Shown in pieces: positions 1 through 9,916 of a DNA stretch of 64,000 nt (its first letter is position 1; every line of letters starts with the position of its first letter). Location of the stretch: contig QBVL01000003.1 in assembly GCA_003284375.1 (NCBI GenBank), positions 54,784 to 118,783 of the forward strand. Reading direction: 5' to 3'. Source of the DNA: Prochlorococcus sp. AG-311-J23. GTDB taxonomy: Bacteria; Cyanobacteriota; Cyanobacteriia; PCC-6307; Cyanobiaceae. The translations under genes were made by a program, and so were the position numbers. The notes beneath the pieces are model-generated. The model was given only the letters and a program-made list of their open reading frames with translations. It searched no databases and had not been told where the DNA came from.

Positions 1-1011
1 TCCTACGGATAAAATAGGTATCTCGTCTATAAGCCTAGGCATTATCTCCCCATCGATTTTAAATGGTTTTAAGTTTTCTTTGTAGAAAACCTCAATATCG
101 CCGACAGGTTCACCGGCTACGTCTCTTTTGTTTATAACGTTGATATTGGCTTCCATTGCTTCTAATACATCAAGTATTCCAGTTCTTGTTGGATTTAGAC
201 CAACATTTTCTACAACTAATTCTGATCCGGGTATGATGCTACCTGCAATGAGCCAAAATGCAGCGGAACTAATATCTCCTGGAACTGTAATTGATTGACC
301 CTTTAGATCATTACCTGGGGAAACAGTTATATGTCTACCCATTTCACCACCAACTTCTAGATTAGCTCCGAAGGCTTTTAACATTCTCTCGCTATGATCT
401 CTTGATCTGGCCGGTTCAATAACGGTCGTTGAGCCTTCTGCATTAAGAGCAGCTAGTAAGATTGCAGATTTTATCTGAGCACTTGCTACTGGAGTACCAA
501 TTACAGCACCCCTTAATTTGTTCCCGATAATAGAGAGAGGAGCAAAGTCTCCACCTCGTCTACCAGAAACTTTAGCTCCCATCATTTTTAACGGCTGCCC
601 TACTCTTTTCATTGGCCTGCTTCGCAGTGATTTATCTCCTGTAAGGATGAAATGATGGTCTTCTTGACCAGCTAATAACCCAATTATTAATCTCATAGTT
701 GTTCCTGAATTTCCGCAATTCAAAATATCAATAGGCTCTTGGAGACCATCTAATCCAACGCCATCAACTTCAACGATGCTCCCTTTTCTTATAGGACTTA
801 TCTTTACGCCCATTGACCTCAGGCATTCAGCAGTACTTAATGGATCTTCAGCAGGTAAAAGACCTTTGATTATTGTTTTCCCTTTAGCTATAGCCCCAAA
901 CAGTAGTGCTCGGTGTGATATTGATTTATCGCCAGGAACTTTCACTTTTCCGAAGAGCTCCCCTCCTTTTTGAAGGTCTCTTAAAGACTGTTCTCTAGTG
1001 GGGACTTTCAA
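1..1011 (-). CDS. aroA: 3-phosphoshikimate 1-carboxyvinyltransferase (EPSP synthase), 3' end cut by window edge
   Basis: Transfers the enolpyruvyl group of PEP to shikimate-3-phosphate, the penultimate step to chorismate, in the cytosol. The frame starts at a TTG at 1011 and stays open to base 1, giving about 337 codons of the usual 430-440, so roughly 100 C-terminal residues lie outside the window. Visible family motifs are [11 protein letters not shown] near the N-terminus (phosphate and PEP binding), [11 protein letters not shown] and the RSRDHSERM segment. No ATG or GTG occurs nearby in frame, so TTG is the best start. It lies 52 bases downstream of the UbiD gene in the same direction and may be cotranscribed with it. 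Confidence 0.93.
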   Translation of the reverse strand, partial: MKVPTREQSLRDLQKGGELFGKVKVPGDKSISHRALLFGAIAKGKTIIKGLLPAEDPLSTAECLRSMGVKISPIRKGSIVEVDGVGLDGLQEPIDILNCGNSGTTMRLIIGLLAGQEDHHFILTGDKSLRSRPMKRVGQPLKMMGAKVSGRRGGDFAPLSIIGNKLRGAVIGTPVASAQIKSAILLAALNAEGSTTVIEPARSRDHSERMLKAFGANLEVGGEMGRHITVSPGNDLKGQSITVPGDISSAAFWLIAGSIIPGSELVVENVGLNPTRTGILDVLEAMEANINVINKRDVAGEPVGDIEVFYKENLKPFKIDGEIMPRLIDEIPILSVG

Positions 1012-1063
1012 TGAAAAAAAAATATTTTTTATATTTTATTTATCGATAAGCTTTATTTCTGGT

Positions 1064-2629
1064 TTATGAATTGTTTATTTGTTTTTGACGCATTATTTGA
1101 TCGATAACATACCCAAATAATTCTGGACTTGGTTGGTTGTTTTCCAACTCGGATAATCCTAGCTCTGCCCATCTTGCATTTACTTTGTCTTCAAGTTCTT
1201 TTGGTCTTGTTAGTGGCTTTCCCCAATCATGATTTTTCTCTGGACCAATTTTTGTTGTTGCATCAATAGCTAATCTCCCTCCTAACCCTATATTCTCACT
1301 AGCGAAGTCAAGTGTATCAAAAGGTGTATTCTCTAAAATAAATAAATCTCTTTGAGGGTCAACTTGGCTGGATAAGACCCAAACTACTTGTCTTGGATCT
1401 CTTACGTTAATAGTGGAGTCGACGACGACGACAAATTTTGTATAAGTAAATTGAGGTAAAGCACTCCAAAACGCCATAGCAGCTCTTTTCGCTTGACCAG
1501 GATATGCTTTGTCAATTGAAATGACTGCCAGCTTGTAACTCAAAGCCTCCATCGGAAGGAAAAAATCAATAATTTCAGGTATTTGTTGTTTAAGTATTGG
1601 TGTATAAATTCGATTTAATGCAATGGCCAGCATTGCTTCTTCTTTTGGAGGCCTACCACTAAAAGTTGTTAAGAATATTGGTTTTTTCCTTTGAGTCATA
1701 CAGTGGAATCTAATCAAAGGGGAGGACTCAGCCCCCCCATAGAACCCCATATGGTCTCCAAAAGGACCATCAATCATCTCTTCTCCTGGAGATATAGACC
1801 CTTCTAGAACAATTTCACTATGACTAGGTACCTGAAGATCAATAGTTTTGCATTTTGTTAGTCGAACACCTTCTCCTGCATACAAACCTGCAAAAAGCCA
1901 CTCGCTTAGCTGCACTGGAATAGGAGTTGCTGCCGCCATGACAAGAAGTGGATGAACTCCAATAGCAACAGCTACTTCTAATTTTTTATTCATTGCAGCT
2001 GCTTTGCGAAGATGCCCAGCGCCTCCTCTGACACTTAACCAATGGACTGTCATGCTCTTTGCAGACTGTCTTTGAAGTCTGTAAACACCAACATTTGGCA
2101 CGCCTGTTTCAGGATCTTTAGTAATTACGAGACCTAAAGTTATGGCACCTCCAGCATCCTCTGGCCAGGGACGCAAAAGTGGTAAATGATTTAGATCCAA
2201 GTCTTTTTCACCAATTATTTGTTGATGGCATGGTGGCAAGAGATCAATATCTGGACGTGCTTTAAGTAGATCCCATGCAACTGAAACAAAAGCTTTGGTG
2301 TCTTTAAATCCTTTCGGAGGCCGTGGTTGCTGCAAAAGAGCTAATTTCTTTCCTAAATCTTCCAATTCTTCTTGCTTCTCTAAACCCATACTCCAAACCA
2401 CACGTTCCATTGTCCCAAGCAAATTCACTGCAACAGGCATTGAGGACCCTTTTACATTTTCAAAAAGTAGAGCAGGACCACCCATTCCGAGTACTCGGTC
2501 GCTTATGGCCGCAATCTCTAGGTCACTATCAACTTGACTACTTATTTTTTTTAATTGTCCTTTCTTTTCTAAAAGAGTAAGAAAATCTCTAATGTCCCGT
2601 GTAAGAGGTTCTTGACGAAATAATTTCAT
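1064..2629 (-). CDS. ubiD: UbiD family decarboxylase
   Basis: A prenylated-FMN-dependent decarboxylase of the UbiD/Fdc1 family. In cyanobacteria it is thought to decarboxylate a 4-hydroxy-3-polyprenylbenzoate intermediate of plastoquinone synthesis. The 521-residue length fits. The NVGVYRLQ segment (about residues 180-187) and GEEMIDGPFGDHMGFYGG region (about 283-299) match the cofactor pocket and the catalytic Glu/Arg area. I chose the ATG at 2629; an in-frame GTG four codons upstream (2641) is the alternative. It is divergent from comB and followed at 52 bases by aroA, which also feeds chorismate-derived quinones. Confidence 0.88.
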   Translation of the reverse strand: MKLFRQEPLTRDIRDFLTLLEKKGQLKKISSQVDSDLEIAAISDRVLGMGGPALLFENVKGSSMPVAVNLLGTMERVVWSMGLEKQEELEDLGKKLALLQQPRPPKGFKDTKAFVSVAWDLLKARPDIDLLPPCHQQIIGEKDLDLNHLPLLRPWPEDAGGAITLGLVITKDPETGVPNVGVYRLQRQSAKSMTVHWLSVRGGAGHLRKAAAMNKKLEVAVAIGVHPLLVMAAATPIPVQLSEWLFAGLYAGEGVRLTKCKTIDLQVPSHSEIVLEGSISPGEEMIDGPFGDHMGFYGGAESSPLIRFHCMTQRKKPIFLTTFSGRPPKEEAMLAIALNRIYTPILKQQIPEIIDFFLPMEALSYKLAVISIDKAYPGQAKRAAMAFWSALPQFTYTKFVVVVDSTINVRDPRQVVWVLSSQVDPQRDLFILENTPFDTLDFASENIGLGGRLAIDATTKIGPEKNHDWGKPLTRPKELEDKVNARWAELGLSELENNQPSPELFGYVIDQIMRQKQINNS

Positions 2630-2693
2630 GAAGGTCTGCACGATTAACCTATTTATCTAGTTACTGTGACGCAAGTTATCAGCCTTTGTGGAA

Positions 2694-3422
2694 ATGAAAC
2701 TTTCTTATTTTTATGTAGCGGCAGATGTGCCTGATGGAATTATTCCCGAATCGTCAGTGGTGATTGATGTTCTGAGAGCTACAACAACCATTGCTTGGGC
2801 TCTTGAAAATGGAGCTGATTCAGTGCAGGTGTTTGCAGATGTTGATGAACTTAAAAGTCAGGCAAATGCTTTTGACTCTAAAGAAAAAATACTTGTTGGT
2901 GAGAGAGGAGGAGAAAAATTAGATGGATTTGACTTGGGAAATTCTCCATTAGGAGTCTCAACTGAGAGGGTAAAAGGAAAAAGAGTTTTTATGAGTACGA
3001 CTAATGGAACAAGGTCACTACATCGTGTTAGAGAATCTAAATGTTTGTACACAATGGCACTCCCAAACAGAAAAGCTATTGCTGAAAGATTGAAAAGTGA
3101 TAATCCCAAAGAAGTTTGGATTGTTGGTAGTGGGTGGGAAGGTTCCTATTCTTTAGAAGATTCTTTAGCCGCTGGGGCTTTAGCCTCTCTTTTAATGGAT
3201 CAATTAGAATCGGTTCAGATATTAAATGATGAATTGATGGCCTCCATAGCACTATGGAAAAATTGGGAAAATGATGTTGAAGGATGTTTACGTATTGCAA
3301 GTCATGGACAAAGACTTGCAGGAATAGGTAATCATGATGATGATTTTGCTTGTTGCGCTTCTTTGGACAACCTTTCTGTAATTCCCAAACAGATTGAGAT
3401 GGGCGTACTTCGCTCAAACTAA
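2694..3422 (+). CDS. comB: 2-phosphosulfolactate phosphatase family protein
   Basis: ComB-family Mg-dependent phosphatase. The family's named reaction is hydrolysis of 2-phosphosulfolactate, the second step of coenzyme M synthesis, but cyanobacteria make no coenzyme M, so the in vivo substrate is unknown. Family signatures visible are [16 protein letters not shown] near residue 24, [17 protein letters not shown] near 70 and STTNGTR near 104. The start is set at the ATG at 2694, with a GTG two codons upstream as an alternative. Length is 242 residues, normal for the family. It is divergent from ubiD across a gap of about 60 bases. Confidence 0.85.
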   Translation: MKLSYFYVAADVPDGIIPESSVVIDVLRATTTIAWALENGADSVQVFADVDELKSQANAFDSKEKILVGERGGEKLDGFDLGNSPLGVSTERVKGKRVFMSTTNGTRSLHRVRESKCLYTMALPNRKAIAERLKSDNPKEVWIVGSGWEGSYSLEDSLAAGALASLLMDQLESVQILNDELMASIALWKNWENDVEGCLRIASHGQRLAGIGNHDDDFACCASLDNLSVIPKQIEMGVLRSN

Positions 3423-3451
3423 CTTTATAAATTATTTTTCTTTTTAACTCA

Positions 3452-4276
3452 GTGTCAGATTTTTTGGCTGCGGCCTTACAGCTAACCAGTACCTCAGACA
3501 TAGACGCAAATCTCAATGCTGCTGAAGAACAAATTGAGTTAGCGGCAAGGCGTGGGGCTGATCTTGTTGGGCTTCCTGAAAACTTTGCATTTTTAGGTGA
3601 AGATCAGAAAAAATTAAAAATTGCATCTTCAATCTTTGAAAAATGCAATAGCTTTTTAGTAACCATGGCAAGGAGATATCAAGTAGTTTTGCTTGGAGGT
3701 GGTTTTCCTGTTCCAGCTGGAGATGGAATAAGAACTTTAAATAGAGCGGAGTTGTTTGGTAAAGACGGTCAATCTCTAGCAAAATATGACAAAATCCATC
3801 TTTTTGATGTTGATCTACCTGAAGGTAATACTTACAGAGAATCTGAAACAATTGTTTCAGGAAGGGAATCTCCTCCTGTTGTTGACGTGCCAGGTCTTTG
3901 CAAAATTGGATTATCTATCTGTTACGACGTAAGATTCCCTGAACTTTATAGGGATTTGGTAAATAAAGGAGCAGATTTATTAATGATTCCAGCAGCTTTT
4001 ACTGCTTTTACCGGAAAGGATCATTGGCAAGTCTTGCTGCAAGCAAGAGCTATTGAAAACACTGCTTATGTTGTTGCACCAGCGCAAACTGGTCGTCATT
4101 ATGGCAGAAGACAAAGCCATGGACATGCGATGGTCATTGATCCATGGGGGACAGTTTTAGCAGATGCAGGGGTTGTTCAAGGCGCAGCAATAGCTCCTGC
4201 TGATAAAGAAAGAGTAGAAAGAATTAGAGGACAAATGCCCAGCCTGAAACATCGAAAAACAGAGCTTTTCCTTTGA
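3452..4276 (+). CDS. carbon-nitrogen hydrolase (Nit1/omega-amidase-like)
   Basis: Nitrilase-superfamily amidase. The catalytic triad is complete: Glu43 in LPENFAF, Lys114 in KYDKIHLFD and Cys157 in SICYDVRFPELYR. The KIHLFDVDLPEG motif resembles Nit1-type deaminated-glutathione amidases, so repair of deaminated glutathione or an omega-amidase role is likely; this is inference. Translation starts at a GTG, 29 bases after comB. The stop codon shares one base with the ATG of the following amidase gene, suggesting translational coupling. Length 274 residues is typical. Confidence 0.88.
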   Translation: MSDFLAAALQLTSTSDIDANLNAAEEQIELAARRGADLVGLPENFAFLGEDQKKLKIASSIFEKCNSFLVTMARRYQVVLLGGGFPVPAGDGIRTLNRAELFGKDGQSLAKYDKIHLFDVDLPEGNTYRESETIVSGRESPPVVDVPGLCKIGLSICYDVRFPELYRDLVNKGADLLMIPAAFTAFTGKDHWQVLLQARAIENTAYVVAPAQTGRHYGRRQSHGHAMVIDPWGTVLADAGVVQGAAIAPADKERVERIRGQMPSLKHRKTELFL

Positions 4277-5361
4277 TGTTTAAAGATCAATCTTTAAAGT
4301 CGAAATTAGGATTGTTTGCGGGATTTGTTTTTTGTTCCAATCTCTTTATTTCTTTACCTCTAAGATCTGCTAGTGCTCTTGCTGCTTGGGCCTTAACTAG
4401 TAACGGTAGCCTTCAATTAAGAACTTCCTCTGGGGCTAAATTAAATGCTTTTTATCAATCTTCAACTACTGACAAAGGTGAGAGGGTTTGGATTGATTTT
4501 CCTGGAGAATTAAGTCGACCTAGAACTATCAAAGGTAATGGTTCAGTTAAGGAAATTAGACTAGGTAAACCCCATAAGGGTAAAACAAGGCTTGTTATTG
4601 AATTCTTGCCATCAGTTGAATTAGCACCCTCAAAATTACAATTAATTGGCATATCACCAAATACCTGGGAGCTGAAACTTATTGGTCTGGAAAGTAATTC
4701 TTTTCGTTCCATTGAAGAAGGTAATATTTTAAGAAACTCAATAAAAAGAACTTATGAAAAAATAAAGCCTCAAGATTTAGATATTTCTTCTTTACCAAAT
4801 GTGCCTTTTGGAAAGTATAAAGTTGTTATTGATCCAGGTCATGGTGGCTCAGACCCTGGCGCTGTTGGAATAAATGGATTAAGAGAGACTGATATCGTTC
4901 TAGAAGTGTCAAAGAGTGTTTCAAGATTTCTAACAAATAAAGGCGTGAAAACTATTTTAACTCGGAATTATGAGAGAACATTAGACCTTCAGCCAAGAGT
5001 TACCAAGGCTAATAATTTAAAAGCAGATGCTTTTGTGAGTATTCATGCCAATGCAACAAGAGGAAAGCGAAAAGATGTTAATGGCTTAGAGACATATTAT
5101 TACTCAGGTTATAAAGGCCATTCTCTAGCTAAAAATATTCAAAAACAAATTTTAATTTTTTCACCGCAAAGCCCAGATAGGGGTGTTCGTAGATCACGCT
5201 TTTATGTCATTAGAAAAACATCCATGCCTGCAGCTTTAGTAGAGATTGGATTTGTTACTGGTAAATATGATGCTGATTTACTACGACAAAAAGATTATAG
5301 GGATATGATGTCTTTTGCTATCGCGAGGGGAATACTGAATTATTTGAAAGTTTCAAATTAG
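4276..5361 (+). CDS. amiC: N-acetylmuramoyl-L-alanine amidase with AMIN domain
   Basis: Zinc amidase that cleaves the amide bond between N-acetylmuramic acid and the stem peptide, for daughter-cell separation in the periplasm. A hydrophobic N-terminal signal segment (about residues 11-38) is followed by an AMIN-like wall-targeting domain (about 40-140) and an Amidase_3 catalytic domain from about 180. Zn ligands are His189 (DPGHGG), Glu204 (LRETD) and His257 (SIHAN), with catalytic Glu323 in VEIGF. The ATG at 4276 overlaps the upstream stop by one base. murI follows after 2 bases, forming a cell-wall pair. Confidence 0.92.
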   Translation: MFKDQSLKSKLGLFAGFVFCSNLFISLPLRSASALAAWALTSNGSLQLRTSSGAKLNAFYQSSTTDKGERVWIDFPGELSRPRTIKGNGSVKEIRLGKPHKGKTRLVIEFLPSVELAPSKLQLIGISPNTWELKLIGLESNSFRSIEEGNILRNSIKRTYEKIKPQDLDISSLPNVPFGKYKVVIDPGHGGSDPGAVGINGLRETDIVLEVSKSVSRFLTNKGVKTILTRNYERTLDLQPRVTKANNLKADAFVSIHANATRGKRKDVNGLETYYYSGYKGHSLAKNIQKQILIFSPQSPDRGVRRSRFYVIRKTSMPAALVEIGFVTGKYDADLLRQKDYRDMMSFAIARGILNYLKVSN

Positions 5362-5363
5362 AT

Positions 5364-6161
5364 ATGCGTATTGGATTATTTGATAGTGGTATTGGAGGCT
5401 TCTCTGTTCTAAAAAAGGTTATTGAGTTATGTCCTTACAATTCATTTATATATTTAGCTGATACAGCAAGACTTCCCTATGGAGTAAAGACAACTAATGA
5501 GATTAAAAAGATTGCTGAAGAAATATCATCTTGGTTTAGTTCTCAGAAAATTGACGCTTTTTTGGTCGCCTGCAACACAACAAATGCCATTGCCTTGGAC
5601 GTACTCAAAAACAATTTAGATGTCCCGGTTTTTGACTTGATTGGGTCTGCTTCCTCAACCATAAAGGAATCTAGGGTAGGTGTTCTCGCAACTCCTTCTA
5701 CAGTAAAAACTAAGGCTTATACAAATGCAATTTTAGAATTCAAGCCAAAAACTTTTGTGATTGAGCAACCATGCCCTGAATTTGTTCCAATGATTGAAAT
5801 GGATAAAATTAATTCAGATGAGATTACTGATGTTGCGACTGGATATTTACAACCTCTTTTAAAACAAAAAATTCATTCTTTAATCCTTGGCTGTAGTCAT
5901 TATCCTCTCATAACACCTTTGCTGACTGAGATTTTACCCTCTGGTGTTAAATTGATTGACCCCGCAGAAGCTCTTTCTTTAAAGTTGAAGTTGTTTATGG
6001 ATTCAAGAACAAACAAGTTTTCAAAGAAAAAAAAATCAGTTGATTTAAAGTTTTATGTAACCTCTGATCTTAAAAATTTTCCCATTAAAGCTAAACATTG
6101 GTTAAATGTGTTTCCTGAAGTTAATCTGGTTTCACTGCAGAAGAAGGGTTGGGTCTCTTAA
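5364..6161 (+). CDS. murI: glutamate racemase
   Basis: Interconverts L- and D-glutamate to supply D-Glu for peptidoglycan. The two catalytic cysteines are Cys70 (VACNTTNA) and Cys177 (LGCSHYPL), and the N-terminal FDSGIGGFSVL carries the conserved Asp7. Length 265 residues is standard. It begins 2 bases after the amidase gene, so the two are very likely cotranscribed. Confidence 0.95.
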   Translation: MRIGLFDSGIGGFSVLKKVIELCPYNSFIYLADTARLPYGVKTTNEIKKIAEEISSWFSSQKIDAFLVACNTTNAIALDVLKNNLDVPVFDLIGSASSTIKESRVGVLATPSTVKTKAYTNAILEFKPKTFVIEQPCPEFVPMIEMDKINSDEITDVATGYLQPLLKQKIHSLILGCSHYPLITPLLTEILPSGVKLIDPAEALSLKLKLFMDSRTNKFSKKKKSVDLKFYVTSDLKNFPIKAKHWLNVFPEVNLVSLQKKGWVS

Positions 6162-6183
6162 TATTAAAAAGTAGAGCGGTTTT

Positions 6184-7155
6184 ATGACCACAGCCACGGA
6201 AATTCTTCAACCTGTAGAACTTGATCTAGAAGCATTGCTTCAAGATTTGCGCAGCCTTATCGGTGCTGGACACCCTATTTTGCAGGCTGCTGCAGAACAT
6301 CTTTTTAGTGCAGGCGGTAAACGTTTAAGACCTGGAATTGTTTTATTAATTTCACGAGCTTTGACTTCTGAAAAAGATCTTCCTTTGAAGCATCGAAAAT
6401 TGGCACAGATTACTGAGATGATTCATACCGCTTCTCTAGTTCATGATGATGTGGTTGATGAAGCTGATACACGTCGAGGTGTTGAAACTGTCCATAGTCG
6501 CTTTGATCCCAGGATCGCTGTTCTTGCTGGAGATTTTCTATTTGCTCAAGCAAGTTGGCATTTGGCAAATCTTGAGAATTTAGATGTTGTTAAATTGTTA
6601 AGTAGGGTGATTATGGATCTAGCTGAGGGTGAAATAAAACAGGGACTTAATAGATTTGATTCAAGTCAATCTTTTGAGAGTTATTTAGAAAAAAGTTATT
6701 GTAAAACTGCCTCTCTTATTGCTAACAGTTCTAAGGCTATTGGTGTTTTATCCGATGTCGATGAAGAGAGCTTAAGTTCACTCTATTTTTTTGGAAGACA
6801 GTTAGGATTAGCCTTTCAAGTGGTTGATGATATTCTCGATTTTACTGGAAATGATAAACAATTAGGTAAACCTGCAGCTAGTGATCTCCAAAGTGGTTAT
6901 CTTACTGCACCAGTTTTCTATGCTTTAGAAGAAAATCCAACTCTTAGCGAACTTATCAATGGTAAATTCTCCCAGAAAGATGATCTTGATAAGGCTCTAT
7001 CACTAGTTAGGAATTCGAGTGCTATCAAAAAATCAAGAGAATTAGCCGAACAATTTGCGTCTGAATCGAAAGAATCTATCTCTTGGTTGCCAGATTCACC
7101 ATCAAAAAAAGCTTTACTTGAATTACCTGAATTTGTAATTAGCAGACTTTATTAA
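6184..7155 (+). CDS. sds: trans-polyprenyl (solanesyl) diphosphate synthase
   Basis: Head-to-tail prenyl transferase that builds the long isoprenoid tail of plastoquinone. Both aspartate-rich motifs are present: HDDVVDEAD (Asp88, Asp89, Asp92) and VVDDILDF (Asp215, Asp216, Asp219). The GGKRLRP diphosphate-binding motif is at 44-50. Length 323 residues fits long-chain synthases. The product chain length cannot be read from sequence; solanesyl is inferred from cyanobacterial plastoquinone-9. It is 22 bases after murI and converges with the HAD gene over a 9-base gap. Confidence 0.9.
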   Translation: MTTATEILQPVELDLEALLQDLRSLIGAGHPILQAAAEHLFSAGGKRLRPGIVLLISRALTSEKDLPLKHRKLAQITEMIHTASLVHDDVVDEADTRRGVETVHSRFDPRIAVLAGDFLFAQASWHLANLENLDVVKLLSRVIMDLAEGEIKQGLNRFDSSQSFESYLEKSYCKTASLIANSSKAIGVLSDVDEESLSSLYFFGRQLGLAFQVVDDILDFTGNDKQLGKPAASDLQSGYLTAPVFYALEENPTLSELINGKFSQKDDLDKALSLVRNSSAIKKSRELAEQFASESKESISWLPDSPSKKALLELPEFVISRLY

Positions 7156-7164
7156 CTTAATACT

Positions 7165-7845
7165 CTAATACTCATTCAATATTTGTTCAATTTCTTTTAA
7201 ATGTGTGATTTGTTTTAAATTATTGTGTTGATCAAAATCATCTTTTTTCGGAAGTTGATCATCTGTTTCATTTAAAAAGAAAACACAACATCCCGCATCA
7301 ATTGCAGAAGTTACTCCAGCAATTGAATCTTCAACAGCCCAACATTCTTTAGCAGAAATATTTAGTTTTTCAGCTGCTAATAGATATGGGTCTGGAGCTG
7401 GTTTCCCTTTCCCTAGAAATTTGTCATCGCCAAGAACCATTACAGAAAAGAGATGCATCCACTTATGATGGGCGGTTTTTATTTGGAAAGATTCAGAGCT
7501 GCTACTCGTTACTAACGCCATTGGAATATTGTTTTCATGGCATCTTTTAACCAACCTTTCGCCACCTTGCATTGCTTGTGCAGTGAGGATGAGTTGTCTT
7601 GAGATGGGCTTATGGAGTGTTAATAACTCATTGATCTTAACTTCCCTTGGAATTAATTTAACCAGTTCATTGGCACAATCAATTCTTCTTTTGCCTCTTA
7701 AGAGTTTTAGTTGGTTATCAGTTAGATTTAGATCAAAAAGTGCGGCAGTTTCTTTCCATGCTTGTCCATGTAAGGGTTCTGAATCAATCAGAACTCCATC
7801 AAGATCAAATAATAATGCTTTAGGAAAATCCCAATTTTTCTTCAT
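7165..7845 (-). CDS. HAD-superfamily phosphatase/phosphomutase (CbbY/PGMB-like)
   Basis: A small haloacid-dehalogenase hydrolase. Motif I is FDLDGVLIDSE (nucleophile Asp14, acid Asp16), motif II is the TSSSS stretch, motif III the Lys of KPAPDPYL and motif IV VEDSIAGVTSAIDAG. The DGVLIDSEPLH sequence and the helical cap match the beta-phosphoglucomutase/CbbY/GPH group. The substrate is probably a sugar phosphate but cannot be named. It is divergent from acs; an inverted repeat lies between them. Confidence 0.85.
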   Translation of the reverse strand: MKKNWDFPKALLFDLDGVLIDSEPLHGQAWKETAALFDLNLTDNQLKLLRGKRRIDCANELVKLIPREVKINELLTLHKPISRQLILTAQAMQGGERLVKRCHENNIPMALVTSSSSESFQIKTAHHKWMHLFSVMVLGDDKFLGKGKPAPDPYLLAAEKLNISAKECWAVEDSIAGVTSAIDAGCCVFFLNETDDQLPKKDDFDQHNNLKQITHLKEIEQILNEY

Positions 7846-7875
7846 TATGAATTTGTTTTAAATAAGAGTTTCACT

Positions 7876-7907
7876 ATTCAAGCCTTTTGGTCAGAAATAG
7901 CTTGAAT
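7876..7907. promoter_or_regulatory. inverted repeat in the HAD/acs divergent region
   Basis: Perfect 8-bp arms, ATTCAAGC at 7876-7883 and GCTTGAAT at 7900-7907, are separated by 16 bases. It lies between the divergent starts at 7845 and 7938. This is operator-like in placement but no regulator can be named; it could also be a weak hairpin in the acs leader. Confidence 0.3.
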
Positions 7908-7937
7908 GCAATAAATGAAAAGTTGTTTTTATCTTTC

Positions 7938-9914
7938 ATGAATTCAGACAATTCTAACTCTATTGAGTCTGTTCTTCAGGAGCAGAGAGTTTTCCCCCCA
8001 TCTGATGACTTTTCTCGTAAAAGTAGAATCTCATCTTTTTCTAAGTATTTGGAAATGTCGGAGATTGCTAAATCAGATCCAAATAAGTTTTGGGGTGATG
8101 CAGCTAGAGAAGAATTACATTGGTTTAAAGCTTTTGATAAGGTTCTCGATTGGTCCAACCCACCATTCGCTAGATGGTTTGATGGAGGAAAAACTAATAT
8201 TTCTTTTAACTGTTTAGATCGTCATTTAAGTAGCTCAACAGCTGACAAAGTAGCCTTGATTTGGGAAGGCGAGCCAGGTGACCAAAAAAAATATACCTAC
8301 AAACAACTACACAAAGAAGTTTGCAAAGCAGCAAATGCACTCAAGTCTATTGGTATAGGAAAAGGAGATCTTGTCGCTTTGTATATGCCTATGGTGCCTG
8401 AGGCTGCAATTGCAATGCTTGCTTGTGCAAGGATTGGAGCACCACATTCAGTCGTTTTCGGAGGTTTTTCTTCTGAGGCTCTGAGGGATCGATTAATTAA
8501 TGGAGAGGCGAAAGCAGTAATTACTGCTGATGGTGGCTTTAGAAAAGATAAAGCGATTGCTCTCAAAGATGCCGTTGACTCAGCATTGGCAGATGGTGCT
8601 TGCCCAAAGGTCGAATCTGTTTTAGTTGTTCAAAGAACAAAAAAACCTATTGTTATGGAGAAGGGGAGAGATTATTGGTGGCATGAAATCATAGATAGTC
8701 AATTAGAAGAATGTTTGCCAGAACAAATGGATAGTGAGGATTGCTTATTTGTTTTGTATACCTCTGGCTCTACAGGCAAACCAAAGGGAGTAGTTCATTC
8801 AACTGCTGGGTACAACCTTTGGTCTCATTTAACTTTTAAATGGATTTTTGACATTCGTGAAAATGATGTTTATTGGTGCACAGCTGATGTGGGTTGGATA
8901 ACTGGACATAGCTATATCGTCTATGGCCCGCTATCTAATGGGGCAACCACTGTTATGTATGAAGGAGTTCCTAGACCCTCAAATCCAGGAGCTTTTTGGG
9001 ATGTAATTCAGAAGCATAGAATCTCGATTTTTTACACTGCTCCAACAGCTATAAGGGCCTTTATGAAATCAGGAGAAAAGATTCCTAGGCAATATGATTT
9101 ATCTAGTTTGAGACTTTTAGGAACTGTTGGAGAGCCAATTAATCCAGAGGCTTGGATCTGGTATCGAGATGTTATTGGGGGAGGGAGATGCCCCATAGTT
9201 GATACATGGTGGCAAACAGAAACTGGAGGAGTAATGATTAGTCCTCTTCCAGGGGCGACTCCAACAAAGCCTGGATCAGCAACTTTTCCTTTGCCTGGGA
9301 TTGAAGCCGATGTGGTCAATTCAGAGGGAGTTTCTGTAGCTAATAATGAGGGTGGATATTTAGTAATTAAAAGACCATGGCCTGGAATGATGAGAAATGT
9401 TTATGGAGATGAAAAAAGATTTAGAGAGAGTTACTGGGAATTTTTAAAACCTTCAGACAATAGCTATATTTATTTTGCTGGAGATGGGGCACGAAGAGAC
9501 GAAGAGGGTTATTTTTGGGTTATGGGACGAGTTGATGATGTCATAAATGTCTCTGGTCATAGGCTTGGAACGATGGAAATAGAATCAGCATTAGTTAGTC
9601 ATGAGCTCATCTCAGAAGCTGCAGTTGTGGGTAGACCTGATGACTTGAAAGGGGAGTCAATAGTAGCGTTTGTGACTTTAAAAACTGGTGCTGAAGCAAA
9701 TGAAGAAATTGAGGCACAATTAAAAAAACACGTCATTAATGAAATAGGAGCTATTGCCAACCCTGATGAAATTAAATTTACTGATTCTCTTCCTAAAACA
9801 AGAAGTGGAAAAATAATGCGAAGAATTTTAAGAGCACTTGCTTCGGGCGACGAGATAAGTGGGGATACAAGTACTCTTGAAGATAGATCAGTTTTAGATA
9901 AATTAAGAAGTTAA
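7938..9914 (+). CDS. acs: acetyl-CoA synthetase (AMP-forming)
   Basis: Activates acetate with ATP and CoA through acetyl-AMP. The adenylate-forming core [11 protein letters not shown] is present, as are the WWQTETGG motif, the hinge-region [15 protein letters not shown] and the C-terminal [11 protein letters not shown] motif whose Lys is the usual acetylation-regulated catalytic residue. I chose the ATG at 7938 (658 residues, normal length). An upstream in-frame start at 7887 would add 17 residues without similarity and would run through the inverted repeat. The gene converges with the DUF1350 gene over a 2-base gap. Confidence 0.95.
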   Translation: MNSDNSNSIESVLQEQRVFPPSDDFSRKSRISSFSKYLEMSEIAKSDPNKFWGDAAREELHWFKAFDKVLDWSNPPFARWFDGGKTNISFNCLDRHLSSSTADKVALIWEGEPGDQKKYTYKQLHKEVCKAANALKSIGIGKGDLVALYMPMVPEAAIAMLACARIGAPHSVVFGGFSSEALRDRLINGEAKAVITADGGFRKDKAIALKDAVDSALADGACPKVESVLVVQRTKKPIVMEKGRDYWWHEIIDSQLEECLPEQMDSEDCLFVLYTSGSTGKPKGVVHSTAGYNLWSHLTFKWIFDIRENDVYWCTADVGWITGHSYIVYGPLSNGATTVMYEGVPRPSNPGAFWDVIQKHRISIFYTAPTAIRAFMKSGEKIPRQYDLSSLRLLGTVGEPINPEAWIWYRDVIGGGRCPIVDTWWQTETGGVMISPLPGATPTKPGSATFPLPGIEADVVNSEGVSVANNEGGYLVIKRPWPGMMRNVYGDEKRFRESYWEFLKPSDNSYIYFAGDGARRDEEGYFWVMGRVDDVINVSGHRLGTMEIESALVSHELISEAAVVGRPDDLKGESIVAFVTLKTGAEANEEIEAQLKKHVINEIGAIANPDEIKFTDSLPKTRSGKIMRRILRALASGDEISGDTSTLEDRSVLDKLRS

Positions 9915-9916
9915 TA

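Noticed and set aside
3076..3516. Long minus-strand frame opposite comB and the amidase gene
   Set aside because: It is antisense to well-supported genes, has no recognisable motif and low-complexity His/Leu content.
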